A stretch of DNA of 37,683 nucleotides from CAYHBO01 sp964354855 (GTDB lineage Bacteria; Babelota; Babeliae; Babelales; RVW-14), in the NCBI GenBank assembly GCA_964354855.1, contig CAYHBO010000014.1, forward strand, positions 1-37,683, written 5' to 3'. Positions 7,899 to 15,181 of this stretch are shown here, piece by piece (the stretch's first letter is position 1; each line of letters starts with the position of its first letter). A model generated the notes under the pieces. The model did no database searches, was not told where the DNA came from, and worked only from the letters and a program-made list of their open reading frames with translations. The position numbers were made by a program, and so were the translations under genes.

Positions 7899-9089
7899 GT
7901 GCGATTATTTTTTTGGGTATTTATTTTTTTTATGGGATCTATGTCAATGTATGCTCAACAAGAGCATAAGAAAATATTTTTTTGTACCGGTGCATTGTCG
8001 GGAGATTATCTGAGTGCTTGGTACTGTAAAAAATTACGAGCATTGGATCCAGCGCTTGTAGGAGAGGCCATTGCAGGTAAAGCGTTAGAAAATGAGGGGA
8101 TAATCTTAAAACATCATTTTAATGATATTCAAGCAACTCATTTGACTGCTGCTTCAAGTATGTTTTTACGAATTTTTAGCATTCCAAGTCTTTTACGTTC
8201 CGTGAATGAACTTGCTCGTTATTTTGTTGATGAGAAATTTACCGATCTTGTTTTGGTTGATTTCCCATTCTTTAATTTACCGCTTGCTCGTGCCATAAAA
8301 AAAATAAGTAAAAATATTAAGGTAACTTATGTTGCACCTCCGGAGTTGTGGTTTTGGCGAAGTTGGGGAATTCATTATTTACTTAAGTGGTATTGTGACA
8401 AAATCGTGGTGTTATACCCGTTTGAAAAGTATTGGTATAAACAACATCTTGATCTTGAAGTTGAATGGATAGGCTATCCATTTTATGAGCGTCTCCATGA
8501 GCAGGTGCAACAGCATGATCAGAAAAAACATCAGATTGCGTTAATTCCCGGTTCTCGTATGAGTGAAGTAAAAACATTTTTACCGATTCTTGCCGAATTC
8601 GTTGCTGTGTTTCATAAAAAATATCCTGAGGTGACATTTATATTGCCACTTGCAGAAACAATTTCTCGAGATTTTGTAGCGCAAGAACTTATTAAATATA
8701 AGATTGCATCTAATGTTATTATCGTAACTGATGGTGATGAGAAGTTAAAAAAAATGAGTTCTTCTTGTCTTGCAATTTCTAAGCCGGGAACAACTACGTT
8801 GGAACTTGCTATTTTAAAGATTCCCAGTGTTGTTATGTGTCGTGTGGGGTGGATGACCTACTGGTTGAGTTGTTTAATGGTGCCGCAAAAATATGTTTCG
8901 TTACCGAATATTTTTCTTGATACCGAAGTTTTTAAAGAGTTTTTTCAATCTGACTGTACGGTAAAAAAATTAATGGTTGAAGTCGATAAACTTTATCAAT
9001 CGTTCTTACATAAAGATGATTTCTATAAAAATAAGCTTCACGATCTTGATCGATTGGATGTTCAATTTTCTTATTCAGGAGCCGCATGA
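7899..9089 (+). CDS. lpxB: Lipid-A-disaccharide synthase LpxB
   Basis: A glycosyltransferase that joins UDP-diacylglucosamine and lipid X to make the lipid A disaccharide. The family core is clear: IALIPGSRMSEVKTFLPIL (donor-binding region), KPGTTTLELA (the family's ASGTxxLE) and YVSLPNIFLDTEVFKEFFQ near the C-terminus. Length is 396 residues against about 380 in E. coli. The start is GTG, with AGGGA four bases upstream. Two oddities: the first 20 residues form a hydrophobic, signal-like stretch (FFWVFIFFMGSMSMYAQ) ahead of the usual start, and the family's conserved GEPSGD at the N-terminus reads GALSGD (residues 31-36). It overlaps rnhB by 4 nt (ATGA). Confidence 0.88.
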   Translation: MRLFFWVFIFFMGSMSMYAQQEHKKIFFCTGALSGDYLSAWYCKKLRALDPALVGEAIAGKALENEGIILKHHFNDIQATHLTAASSMFLRIFSIPSLLRSVNELARYFVDEKFTDLVLVDFPFFNLPLARAIKKISKNIKVTYVAPPELWFWRSWGIHYLLKWYCDKIVVLYPFEKYWYKQHLDLEVEWIGYPFYERLHEQVQQHDQKKHQIALIPGSRMSEVKTFLPILAEFVAVFHKKYPEVTFILPLAETISRDFVAQELIKYKIASNVIIVTDGDEKLKKMSSSCLAISKPGTTTLELAILKIPSVVMCRVGWMTYWLSCLMVPQKYVSLPNIFLDTEVFKEFFQSDCTVKKLMVEVDKLYQSFLHKDDFYKNKLHDLDRLDVQFSYSGAA

Positions 9090-9784
9090 AATTATCCGGT
9101 GCCATGAGTAAAAAGCTTACTAAAGATTTCTTTGAGCATGAGGCATGGGGGCAGAATAAACTTGTGTGTGGTATTGATGAAGCGGGCAGAGGGCCGTTAG
9201 TTGGACCGGTAGTTGTTGCTGCCGCGGTGTTGCCGATTAATACTACCTATAAGCTTCTTAAAGATTCTAAAGTGCTTACTGAAGTTGAACGAGAACAAGC
9301 GTTTACATGGATCGTCAAACATGCCATTTACAGTGTTGTGGTGGTGAATCATCATGATATTGATTGTCTGAATATTTATCAGGCAACCAAGCGTGCTATG
9401 CATAAAGCGTATGTACAGATTATTGAACAACTTCAATCTGTTGAATTGTTACACAGTGTTCTTGTTGATGCGATGCCATTAGAAATTGCACCAGGATATA
9501 AACATGATAAACTGGAGGTTCATTCGTTTCCTTTTGCAGAATCAAAATCAAAATCAGTTGCGGCGGCTTCGATTATTGCAAAAGTTACTCGGGACCGGTT
9601 GATGGTGCGGTTGAATAGTTCATTTCCGTTGTATAATTTTCAACAACATAAAGGGTATGGGACGCCTGCCCATGATGTAAGTATTCGATTGCATGGTCCA
9701 TCGATTATTCATAGAAACAGTTTTATTTCAAAATATTTAAACGAAGTTAAATCACATGATGAACAACAAAACACACTCTTTTGA
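9086..9784 (+). CDS. rnhB: Ribonuclease HII
   Basis: Cleaves the RNA strand of RNA-DNA hybrids and starts removal of single ribonucleotides from DNA. The 232-residue product has the RNase HII signature CGIDEAGRGPLVGPVVVAAA (catalytic Asp and Glu in DEAGRG), a VDAMPLE segment carrying another acidic residue, and KSKSVAAASIIAKVTRD, all in family order. The ATG overlaps the lpxB stop by 4 nt, so translation is probably coupled. A second in-frame Met (residue 7, MSKKLTKDFF) is possible. The lpxB-rnhB adjacency is also seen in E. coli and other proteobacteria. Confidence 0.95.
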   Translation: MKLSGAMSKKLTKDFFEHEAWGQNKLVCGIDEAGRGPLVGPVVVAAAVLPINTTYKLLKDSKVLTEVEREQAFTWIVKHAIYSVVVVNHHDIDCLNIYQATKRAMHKAYVQIIEQLQSVELLHSVLVDAMPLEIAPGYKHDKLEVHSFPFAESKSKSVAAASIIAKVTRDRLMVRLNSSFPLYNFQQHKGYGTPAHDVSIRLHGPSIIHRNSFISKYLNEVKSHDEQQNTLF

Positions 9785-10397
9785 AACTCAATCCAAAAAA
9801 GCTTTTGCTGAAGTAGTAGCAAGTTCTTTGGAGATATTTACTGCGCAATGTTGGGAGTGGGATCATCAGCCACGGTTTGGTTCATTGGTGTGTGTGCGCG
9901 TGCAAGACTTAATTATTTTTGGTTGCGTGATGCAGGTGCGTACCGGGTCACTTGATCCAATCAGAACGCCGGTGGCGTATAAAAAAACTGAAGAAGAGTT
10001 GCGGTCAGAGCAACCGCAAATTTTTGAATTTTTAACGACGACGTTTGATGCACAGGTTCTTGGGTATCTTCAGGTAGATCAAGAAATAGAACAGAAAATT
10101 TTTTATATGTTGCCGCCATACCCATCAAAAATTCATGCATTTGTTCAAGATTGTACGGTTGATTTGTCAGATCAATTTTTTTCTGATACCAGCTTTTTAC
10201 ATCTACTATTTGCGTTTCAAAGCAAAATCTTAAATCTCGATGAGCTTCTATTGTCGATTATCCAGCAGCAGTCGTCTGCTGGGGCTTTGAGTAAAGAAAG
10301 CTTTAATAATTTTTGTCAGACGTTTTCATTACTTAATGGCAATGATTATCGGCGTACCAAGCTATTTTTACAGCGAGTTGCTCAGGTTGTTCGCTGA
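9756..10397 (+). CDS. Hypothetical protein, possible HAS-barrel domain
   Basis: 213 residues with no signal or membrane segments. The region around residues 35-105 (FGSLVCVRVQD, IFGCVMQVRTGSLDPIRTP, then EQPQIFEFLTTTFDAQVLGY) resembles the small beta-barrel found at the N-terminus of HerA ATPases and ATP synthase subunits (HAS barrel): the expected Gly-x-Leu/Val-Val and later Leu-Gly-Tyr landmarks are visible. This is a resemblance judged by eye. The C-terminal half is helical with no recognisable motif. The start lies inside rnhB (29-nt overlap) and has no clear Shine-Dalgarno, suggesting translational coupling in the lpxB-rnhB operon; no in-frame Met exists downstream until well inside the barrel. 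Confidence 0.6.
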   Translation: MMNNKTHSFETQSKKAFAEVVASSLEIFTAQCWEWDHQPRFGSLVCVRVQDLIIFGCVMQVRTGSLDPIRTPVAYKKTEEELRSEQPQIFEFLTTTFDAQVLGYLQVDQEIEQKIFYMLPPYPSKIHAFVQDCTVDLSDQFFSDTSFLHLLFAFQSKILNLDELLLSIIQQQSSAGALSKESFNNFCQTFSLLNGNDYRRTKLFLQRVAQVVR

Positions 10398-10416
10398 CTC
10401 TTTTCTGTTTAAATCA

Positions 10417-10446
10417 TTGACGATTTCTTTGTTGATTAACTATCTT
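10417..10446 (+). promoter_or_regulatory. Putative promoter for the HAD-like pair
   Basis: TTGACG (10417-10422) and TATCTT (10441-10446) with an 18-nt spacer, 51 nt upstream of the first HAD-like start codon. Reasonable match; not proven. Confidence 0.35.
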
Positions 10447-10496
10447 GAGATCTAGTTAATTCTATAAACTATCTGTTTTTCGGGGGATATTATCTA

Positions 10497-11339
10497 ATGT
10501 TAAAAGGTTCTCTGTTGGTATTTTTGATCATTATTCAGAGTTTCTTTAATGACATGAGTAGCCTAATCTTTCGAGACATTATTATTGACAAATATGAACA
10601 AAGTGTGTTCCCGGCTATATTGGGGTCTCCTTTGCCAATGTATAAAGCTCGTAAAATATTTGCAGCAGATAAGTCTGCGCTGAGAATTGCTAAAGATGTG
10701 ATTGCTTCTTACTATACTTCTATTAGTGAAGGTGTGTATTCAAATTTTGAGTATGAGGTAAATATTATTGTTATGCGTATTCTTGAGGATCTTTCAAGGA
10801 AGGCTAAAAAAAATGATGTAATTGTTCTTAATCTTGCTACGGTTCTTTCAGATTTTGAGTTGATGAAACAATATGATTTTGAACCAATTCCCGATGTTTC
10901 TTTCTTTTATAATTTTAGAATTTCAGGGAAATGTACGGGGGTAAGGTCAATGGTTAAATGTTGTGCCATACTTAAATCGAGAGGGTTTTCATTAGTTTTT
11001 CTTTCAAGTAGAGGAGGTTGGAAAGAAGGGCTAAAAGATGCAACGCTAAATAATTTGAATGAAGTAGGGGGAAAATTAGGGTTAGTGGTTACTGGAGATG
11101 AGCTTTTTCTTGCTCCTGATGAGTGCAACTGGAATGTCCATAAAAAAAGGACGGTTTCTGTTGGTGAATGGAAAGTAAAATGTCGTCAAGAATTAGTTGA
11201 TAAGCAATGTAATATTGTTGCCTGTTTTGGTGATTGTGAGGATGATTTTGAAGGTGGAAATACGGGAATAGAGGTAAGGCTGCCAAACTATTTGCGCTTG
11301 TTTCCTGATCTTGGGATTAAAAATTATTTGAGATCGTAA
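10497..11339 (+). CDS. Secreted acid-phosphatase-like HAD protein, probably inactive (copy 1)
   Basis: 280 residues with an N-terminal hydrophobic signal (LKGSLLVFLIIIQSFF). The C-terminal two thirds resemble the plant/class-B acid phosphatase branch of the HAD superfamily: SSRGGWKEGLKDATLNNL (motif II region), GEWKVKCRQEL (motif III lysine region), CFGDCEDDF (motif IV acidic cluster) and RLPNYL, the family's KLPNPxY. The motif I position, where the nucleophile normally reads DxDxT followed by LSN, reads LNLATVLSDF, so both catalytic aspartates appear to be replaced (by Leu and Leu in my alignment). Phosphatase activity is therefore doubtful. It is followed after 26 nt by a paralogue; a terminator lies after the second gene. 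Confidence 0.72.
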   Translation: MLKGSLLVFLIIIQSFFNDMSSLIFRDIIIDKYEQSVFPAILGSPLPMYKARKIFAADKSALRIAKDVIASYYTSISEGVYSNFEYEVNIIVMRILEDLSRKAKKNDVIVLNLATVLSDFELMKQYDFEPIPDVSFFYNFRISGKCTGVRSMVKCCAILKSRGFSLVFLSSRGGWKEGLKDATLNNLNEVGGKLGLVVTGDELFLAPDECNWNVHKKRTVSVGEWKVKCRQELVDKQCNIVACFGDCEDDFEGGNTGIEVRLPNYLRLFPDLGIKNYLRS

Positions 11340-11365
11340 TAGAAAAATTCAGGGGAGATTGTGCT

Positions 11366-12085
11366 ATGAAGATAACCAATTTATTTATTCTTACAGCTGT
11401 TTTTATGGGAAACGTTTCTAATGTAAGAGGTATGAATGCTGAACCGGTACAAGTAGTTTTTGATGCTTTATATACTATGCCAGTGCGTGAAGATGGGTAT
11501 ACCGGCTTTGAGTGTGAAACCGAAGAGGTTGTGACGCAAGCTCTTGCGCGGATTCCTGAGAAGGCTGGTGTGAGCGATGTGATTATGATCAAGGTTGAAG
11601 TTCTTCTCTCAGACTTCTTGTTATTAAAAAAACATGGCTTTGAGTCGATATGGAATGAAAATATCTTCTATAATTTCAGACGCGGTAAACAATGTACCCC
11701 GGTAAAGCCTATGGTAAAGGCTTGTGGAATTCTTTATGAAAGGGGATACAAACTTATTTTTGATACGGGGCGAAGAAGTTGGGAAGAGGGATTACGAGAC
11801 GCAACGCTTGAGCAGTTAAATGATGTTTTGAAAGAAGTAGAAACTGAGGTTGGTACTGATGAGCTATTTCTTGCTCCTGATGAATGTAATTGGCAACATT
11901 ATAAAGAAAAAACGGTTTCTTTTGGTCGATGGATGGGTGTATTACGTCAAGCCATAGCTAATGATGGAGAGAAGATTATCGTTGCGACTTTTGGTGATTG
12001 TGATGATGATTTTGAAGGTGGATCTACGGGGATAGAGGTAAGGTTGCCAAATTATTTGCAGTTGTACGCTGTAGCTCCAAAATAA
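11366..12085 (+). CDS. Secreted acid-phosphatase-like HAD protein, probably inactive (copy 2)
   Basis: 239 residues, paralogous to the gene just upstream: LSDF, FYNFRxGKxCTPVKPMVKxC, DELFLAPDECNW, TFGDCDDDFEGGSTGIEVRLPNYL are shared or nearly so. A signal peptide is present (MKITNLFILTAVFMGNVSNVRG). As in copy 1, the motif I region (KVEVLLSDF, about residues 74-83) lacks the DxDxT nucleophile. It has additionally lost the motif III lysine that copy 1 keeps (GRWMGVLRQ versus GEWKVKCRQ), while the acidic motif IV (GDCDDD) is intact. GGGGAG precedes the ATG at 8 nt. The two genes probably form one transcript ending at the 12096-12139 hairpin. Retained fold with lost catalysis suggests a binding or structural role outside the cytoplasm. 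Confidence 0.74.
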   Translation: MKITNLFILTAVFMGNVSNVRGMNAEPVQVVFDALYTMPVREDGYTGFECETEEVVTQALARIPEKAGVSDVIMIKVEVLLSDFLLLKKHGFESIWNENIFYNFRRGKQCTPVKPMVKACGILYERGYKLIFDTGRRSWEEGLRDATLEQLNDVLKEVETEVGTDELFLAPDECNWQHYKEKTVSFGRWMGVLRQAIANDGEKIIVATFGDCDDDFEGGSTGIEVRLPNYLQLYAVAPK

Positions 12086-12095
12086 AATTAATTAA

Positions 12096-12139
12096 AAATC
12101 GCAGAAGATTCTGAGTCAACTCATGATCTCCTGCGATTT
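12096..12139. terminator. Bidirectional terminator between HAD pair and antiporter
   Basis: AAATCGCAG-A-AGAT (12096 onward) pairs with ATCT-C-CTGCGATTT (to 12139) with one internal mismatch and a partly self-complementary loop (GAGT/ACTC). A T-rich stretch follows on the plus strand and an A-tract precedes it, so it can serve both convergent genes. Confidence 0.75.
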
Positions 12140-12152
12140 CTTTTTGGCTTGA

Positions 12153-13802
12153 TTAAGCTTTTTTTCTCGTCAATATTTTAAGCATGATGATCTGTGTAAT
12201 AATCCCAACCAGCATCGATATTAATCCATTCATCGATAAACTTACTCGTCCAATAAGCATTCCTGCGCATAAAAAAGCAAGTGAGGCTGAAAATACGATA
12301 GGGATAGTAAACTGTGATTGCACTTTGACGGTATCATGATGGTGAGCTCCAGCGCTTATCGAAGTCATAAGCATACAGTCAGATATTGGAGATAGATGGT
12401 GTGAAACAACGGCGCCGGATACAATGGCGCCAAGAATTGGATAAATAATAGTTATACTTTCAAGGGCTACCGGTGTTTGGAAATGAAGCAATGAGATAGT
12501 CATTGGTAAGGCGATTGAAATTAAGATATCCATTGCGCCCCAACCACTTCCCATAAATGTTCCAATGGCAGAAGTTACCAGAAAGAAGATTAGTGGTAAT
12601 AGATGAATGCTTAAGCTGTCTCCTAAGAAGGTGGCAATGTAACTTCCGGTGGATAATTCTCGATTCAAGAGTGCTGTTAATGTCCATACTAAGACCAACA
12701 TAGTTACCGATGGACCCATTAATTGTAGACCTTTAATAAAAATAGCTGGGATTTTTCTTATGACAATTTTGTTACGTGTTATAAGAAATACAATGCTAAA
12801 CAACAATGTGGTGATTGATCCTATGAAGAGCGAAGCTGCCATCAGCGTTTTTTGGAGTGATTGTATTATGCCTTGAGTTCCGCCAAAGAGATGGTAGTTT
12901 CCAAAATATAACATACTGACAAAGACGGAAGTAAAGAGCATACCCATAGGTACCAGAAAATCTACGAGGGAATGTTGTTCATTACGATCTTGTGAAAGAT
13001 CATGATCATGATGGCCAACCGGATTTTTGCCTCCAAATAGATTGCCTGTTTCGTGAGCGATTTGTTCCTGTTTTTTAAGCGTGCCATATGAAGTACGTCG
13101 AAAAACCATTACCCATAAAAAGATTATCGAAATCCAGCAGTAAAAGAAAAACGGTGTCATCCCAAGGTATACATTAAAAGGATCTCCGGTAATTAGGGTT
13201 GCAGACGTATTATTTCCACTGGTTGTGTTATTAATGGTGATACCTGTACGTTGCATTTGACCAATGATTTCAGCAACCCAGCTAGAGATGGGAAATAAGA
13301 CGGCTAATGGGGCCGCTGCGGTGTTAACTAAGAGGGCTAATTTTACGCGTGGGATTTTGAAGCGATCAGTTACGGTCCGCATGACCGATCCGGTTGTTAA
13401 GCAGCTAAAGTAGTCATCAACAAAGAGTGATAGTGATAAAAGAAGTGTGGCCAATTCAGCATGCCATGCTTTTTTAAGATAACGCTTAACAAAATTTCCA
13501 TAAGCACTGACGCCTCCTGAGTATTGAAGCAATGCGATGATAATGCCAAGGATGAGCAAGAAGAGACACAGGAAAAGATAATTTGAGGCCCAAAAACTTT
13601 CCCAGGAGTTTATGGCTTCAAGATTGAGAATTCCAAGAACTTTGGTTCCTGAGGTAATTAGGCTTTTGATCAGAGAAAAATCGTGTATGATTAGTGATGC
13701 AGAAAAAATGCCAACGAGCAGTGATGTGATTATGCTATGCGTATAATGAGCAAATAAAATAACTAATAACGGAGGCAGGACAACCATCCACGTATTCTGC
13801 AT
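12153..13802 (-). CDS. NhaC-type Na+/H+ antiporter family membrane protein (copy 1)
   Basis: A 549-residue multipass protein (11 or more hydrophobic segments). The N-terminus (TWMVVLPPLLVILFAHYTH, then LLVGIFSASLI) and the late segment HHLSPISDCMLMTSISAGAHHHD are hallmarks of the NhaC-related antiporter family, in which SPISD lies in the transport core. Central loops are rich in His and Asp around residues 265-280 (HHDHDLSQD). Likely role: sodium/proton exchange across the inner membrane; ion choice cannot be read from sequence. AAGGGA precedes the ATG by 5 nt. It is homologous to the protein at 15182-16792, and both face the same way with dciA and a Pro-rich gene between them. Confidence 0.85.
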   Translation of the reverse strand: MQNTWMVVLPPLLVILFAHYTHSIITSLLVGIFSASLIIHDFSLIKSLITSGTKVLGILNLEAINSWESFWASNYLFLCLFLLILGIIIALLQYSGGVSAYGNFVKRYLKKAWHAELATLLLSLSLFVDDYFSCLTTGSVMRTVTDRFKIPRVKLALLVNTAAAPLAVLFPISSWVAEIIGQMQRTGITINNTTSGNNTSATLITGDPFNVYLGMTPFFFYCWISIIFLWVMVFRRTSYGTLKKQEQIAHETGNLFGGKNPVGHHDHDLSQDRNEQHSLVDFLVPMGMLFTSVFVSMLYFGNYHLFGGTQGIIQSLQKTLMAASLFIGSITTLLFSIVFLITRNKIVIRKIPAIFIKGLQLMGPSVTMLVLVWTLTALLNRELSTGSYIATFLGDSLSIHLLPLIFFLVTSAIGTFMGSGWGAMDILISIALPMTISLLHFQTPVALESITIIYPILGAIVSGAVVSHHLSPISDCMLMTSISAGAHHHDTVKVQSQFTIPIVFSASLAFLCAGMLIGRVSLSMNGLISMLVGIITQIIMLKILTRKKA

Positions 13803-13918
13803 AAAATCCCTTCAATAAAATGTCATTCATTTTTATCACGTTTTTTATTTATACTGAGCACTATGTTGTACCATAAAATGGCTAAAATAAAAGTAAAACT
13901 CTAAACCAATGAAGATAG

Positions 13919-14359
13919 ATGCATAAAAAATTAATAAGCGTGTTACAAAATCTATATCCAGACGAAATAAAGTGGAAAGTTCGATTACTTGATAATTGGT
14001 ATTCCATTATGGGTCCTATGGGTACAAAAGTTATTTTACTTAGCATACGTGAGCCCATATTAATTCTTGGGGTCTCTCATCCTGCATGGGCACAGGAGCT
14101 TCATCTTCTAAAATCCACAATTCAACATAACATTAATAGCTTTCTTGGAAAAGAGTACATTAAAAATATTCATTTTCAGGTTGTCCCTGAACAAAAGGTG
14201 GTTAAAATTCCTCCTGCCAATAATTCTATGCCCAAAAAGAGAGTGGTTGAGCATCGCTCTCTAACGTTAAAAGAAGAAGATGCCCTGCATAATGTCAGTG
14301 ATGATGCGTTGAGGAATGCGTTAAGGCATTATTTAGCCTTCTGTAATTCTAAAAAATAA
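13919..14359 (+). CDS. DciA/DUF721-like protein (replicative helicase loader family)
   Basis: 146 residues. The N-terminal part (about residues 20-95) has the DUF721/DciA landmarks: a Trp followed by a hydrophobic-Gly turn (NWYSIMGPMGTKV), a strand pair with ILILGVSHPAWAQELHLLKS, matching the family's V-x-V-x-S-x-x-W-A-x-E-L, and INSFLGKEYIKNIHFQV. DciA proteins assist loading of the DnaB helicase in bacteria that lack DnaC or DnaI loaders. The C-terminal 50 residues are polar. It sits alone on the plus strand between two minus-strand genes, with a weak ribosome binding site (GAAG) and its own terminator. The functional name is inferred from the family only. Confidence 0.7.
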   Translation: MHKKLISVLQNLYPDEIKWKVRLLDNWYSIMGPMGTKVILLSIREPILILGVSHPAWAQELHLLKSTIQHNINSFLGKEYIKNIHFQVVPEQKVVKIPPANNSMPKKRVVEHRSLTLKEEDALHNVSDDALRNALRHYLAFCNSKK

Positions 14360-14387
14360 GTGTTTTTTTAGTTATTGAGTATAAAAA

Positions 14388-14415
14388 AAGGCGTAGGGGT
14401 TTGTTCCTACGCCTT
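14388..14415. terminator. Bidirectional terminator
   Basis: A 10-bp stem AAGGCGTAGG/CCTACGCCTT (14388-14397, 14406-14415) preceded by an A-tract and followed by AAAATTTTT, between the convergent ends of the DciA-like gene and the Pro-rich protein gene. Confidence 0.8.
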
Positions 14416-14435
14416 AAAATTTTTAGAGACTAAAA

Positions 14436-15098
14436 TTAATGTCCTGGTAGAGGTGCTGGCATCGGTAACGGCATCGGTAATGGTGCTGGTAAAGCTACAG
14501 GCATCGGTAATGGTGCTGGTAATGGAGGAGGGAGTGCCGCTGGTAATGCTGGTGCTGGAATTGGTTCTGGAATAGGTGCGGGTAATGCTACTGGAACTAT
14601 TGGGGCTGGTGTTTGAACTACTGGTACAGCTATTGGAAGTGGTGCGGTTACTGGAGCAGGGGCTTGAACTACTGGAGCAGGGGCTTGAACTACTGGAGCA
14701 GGGGCTTGCGCTGCCTGAGCTGTTTTTTCTTTATCTTCTTTTTCTTTCTTTTCTCGTTTTTCTTTTGCTTTTTCTTTTTCTTTTTCTTTTTCTTCTTTAG
14801 TTTTACGCGATTCTTTATTTGATTCTTCCGCTTTCTTTAAAGCGGCATCAATTTCGTCTTTTTTAGTAAGAAGAGCATGTTTTTGGTGTTGTAACGGTTC
14901 TTCTTGTGCTTTTATTTTTGCAATCGCTGCGTAAATTGCAGCCTTTCTTTCAAGTAACGCTGCGGATAAGCTAGGTTTTTGTGGTGTGTGCTCACTATGA
15001 TGTATTGTTGTTGCGAGGCGAGCGAAGCACACTCCTGAGCTTAGCAACGTGATTAGTAGAATACAGATTTTAATGAGTGAAAATGCTTTATTTCTCAC
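14436..15098 (-). CDS. Secreted protein with coiled coil and Pro/Ala repeat tail
   Basis: No family recognised. A 220-residue protein with a GTG start (AGGAG 5 nt upstream), a signal peptide (to about VCFA, residue 26), a charged helical region predicted as coiled coil (residues 45-125, including long Lys/Glu runs such as KEKEKEKAKEKREKK), and a Pro/Ala/Val-rich tail from about residue 130. The tail has perfect VVQAPAP units and a C-terminal series of PLPMP/ALPAPLP units. Such a layout (anchor or signal, coiled-coil rod, extended proline-rich arm) fits a periplasm-spanning or surface-exposed structural protein; this is inference. The repeats are nearly identical at nucleotide level, so copy number may vary between strains. 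Confidence 0.75.
   Translation of the reverse strand: MRNKAFSLIKICILLITLLSSGVCFARLATTIHHSEHTPQKPSLSAALLERKAAIYAAIAKIKAQEEPLQHQKHALLTKKDEIDAALKKAEESNKESRKTKEEKEKEKEKAKEKREKKEKEDKEKTAQAAQAPAPVVQAPAPVVQAPAPVTAPLPIAVPVVQTPAPIVPVALPAPIPEPIPAPALPAALPPPLPAPLPMPVALPAPLPMPLPMPAPLPGH
14649..14711 (-). repeat. Tandem 21-bp repeat within the Pro-rich gene
   Basis: Three tandem units of 21 bp starting at 14649, 14670 and 14691 (unit begins TACTGGAGCAGGGG). The first two are identical and the third diverges only in its last few bases. Each encodes VVQAPAP on the minus strand. Further degenerate repeats with GGCATCGGTAATGGTGCTGG lie at about 14459-14530 in the same gene. Confidence 0.85.
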
Positions 15099-15181
15099 GA
15101 TATCTCCTTCAATAATTAACCCGATTTTCGGTTCTTTATTTTAATTATGGCAGGATTTATTACAGTGAGTCAATAAAGTTC

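Noticed and set aside
14375..14822. Plus-strand ORFs opposite the Pro-rich gene (Val/Leu-rich and Trp/Phe-rich)
   Set aside because: They are antisense reflections of the repeat and Lys/Glu-rich coding sequence; they lack signals, and the minus-strand gene has a ribosome binding site, signal peptide and terminator.
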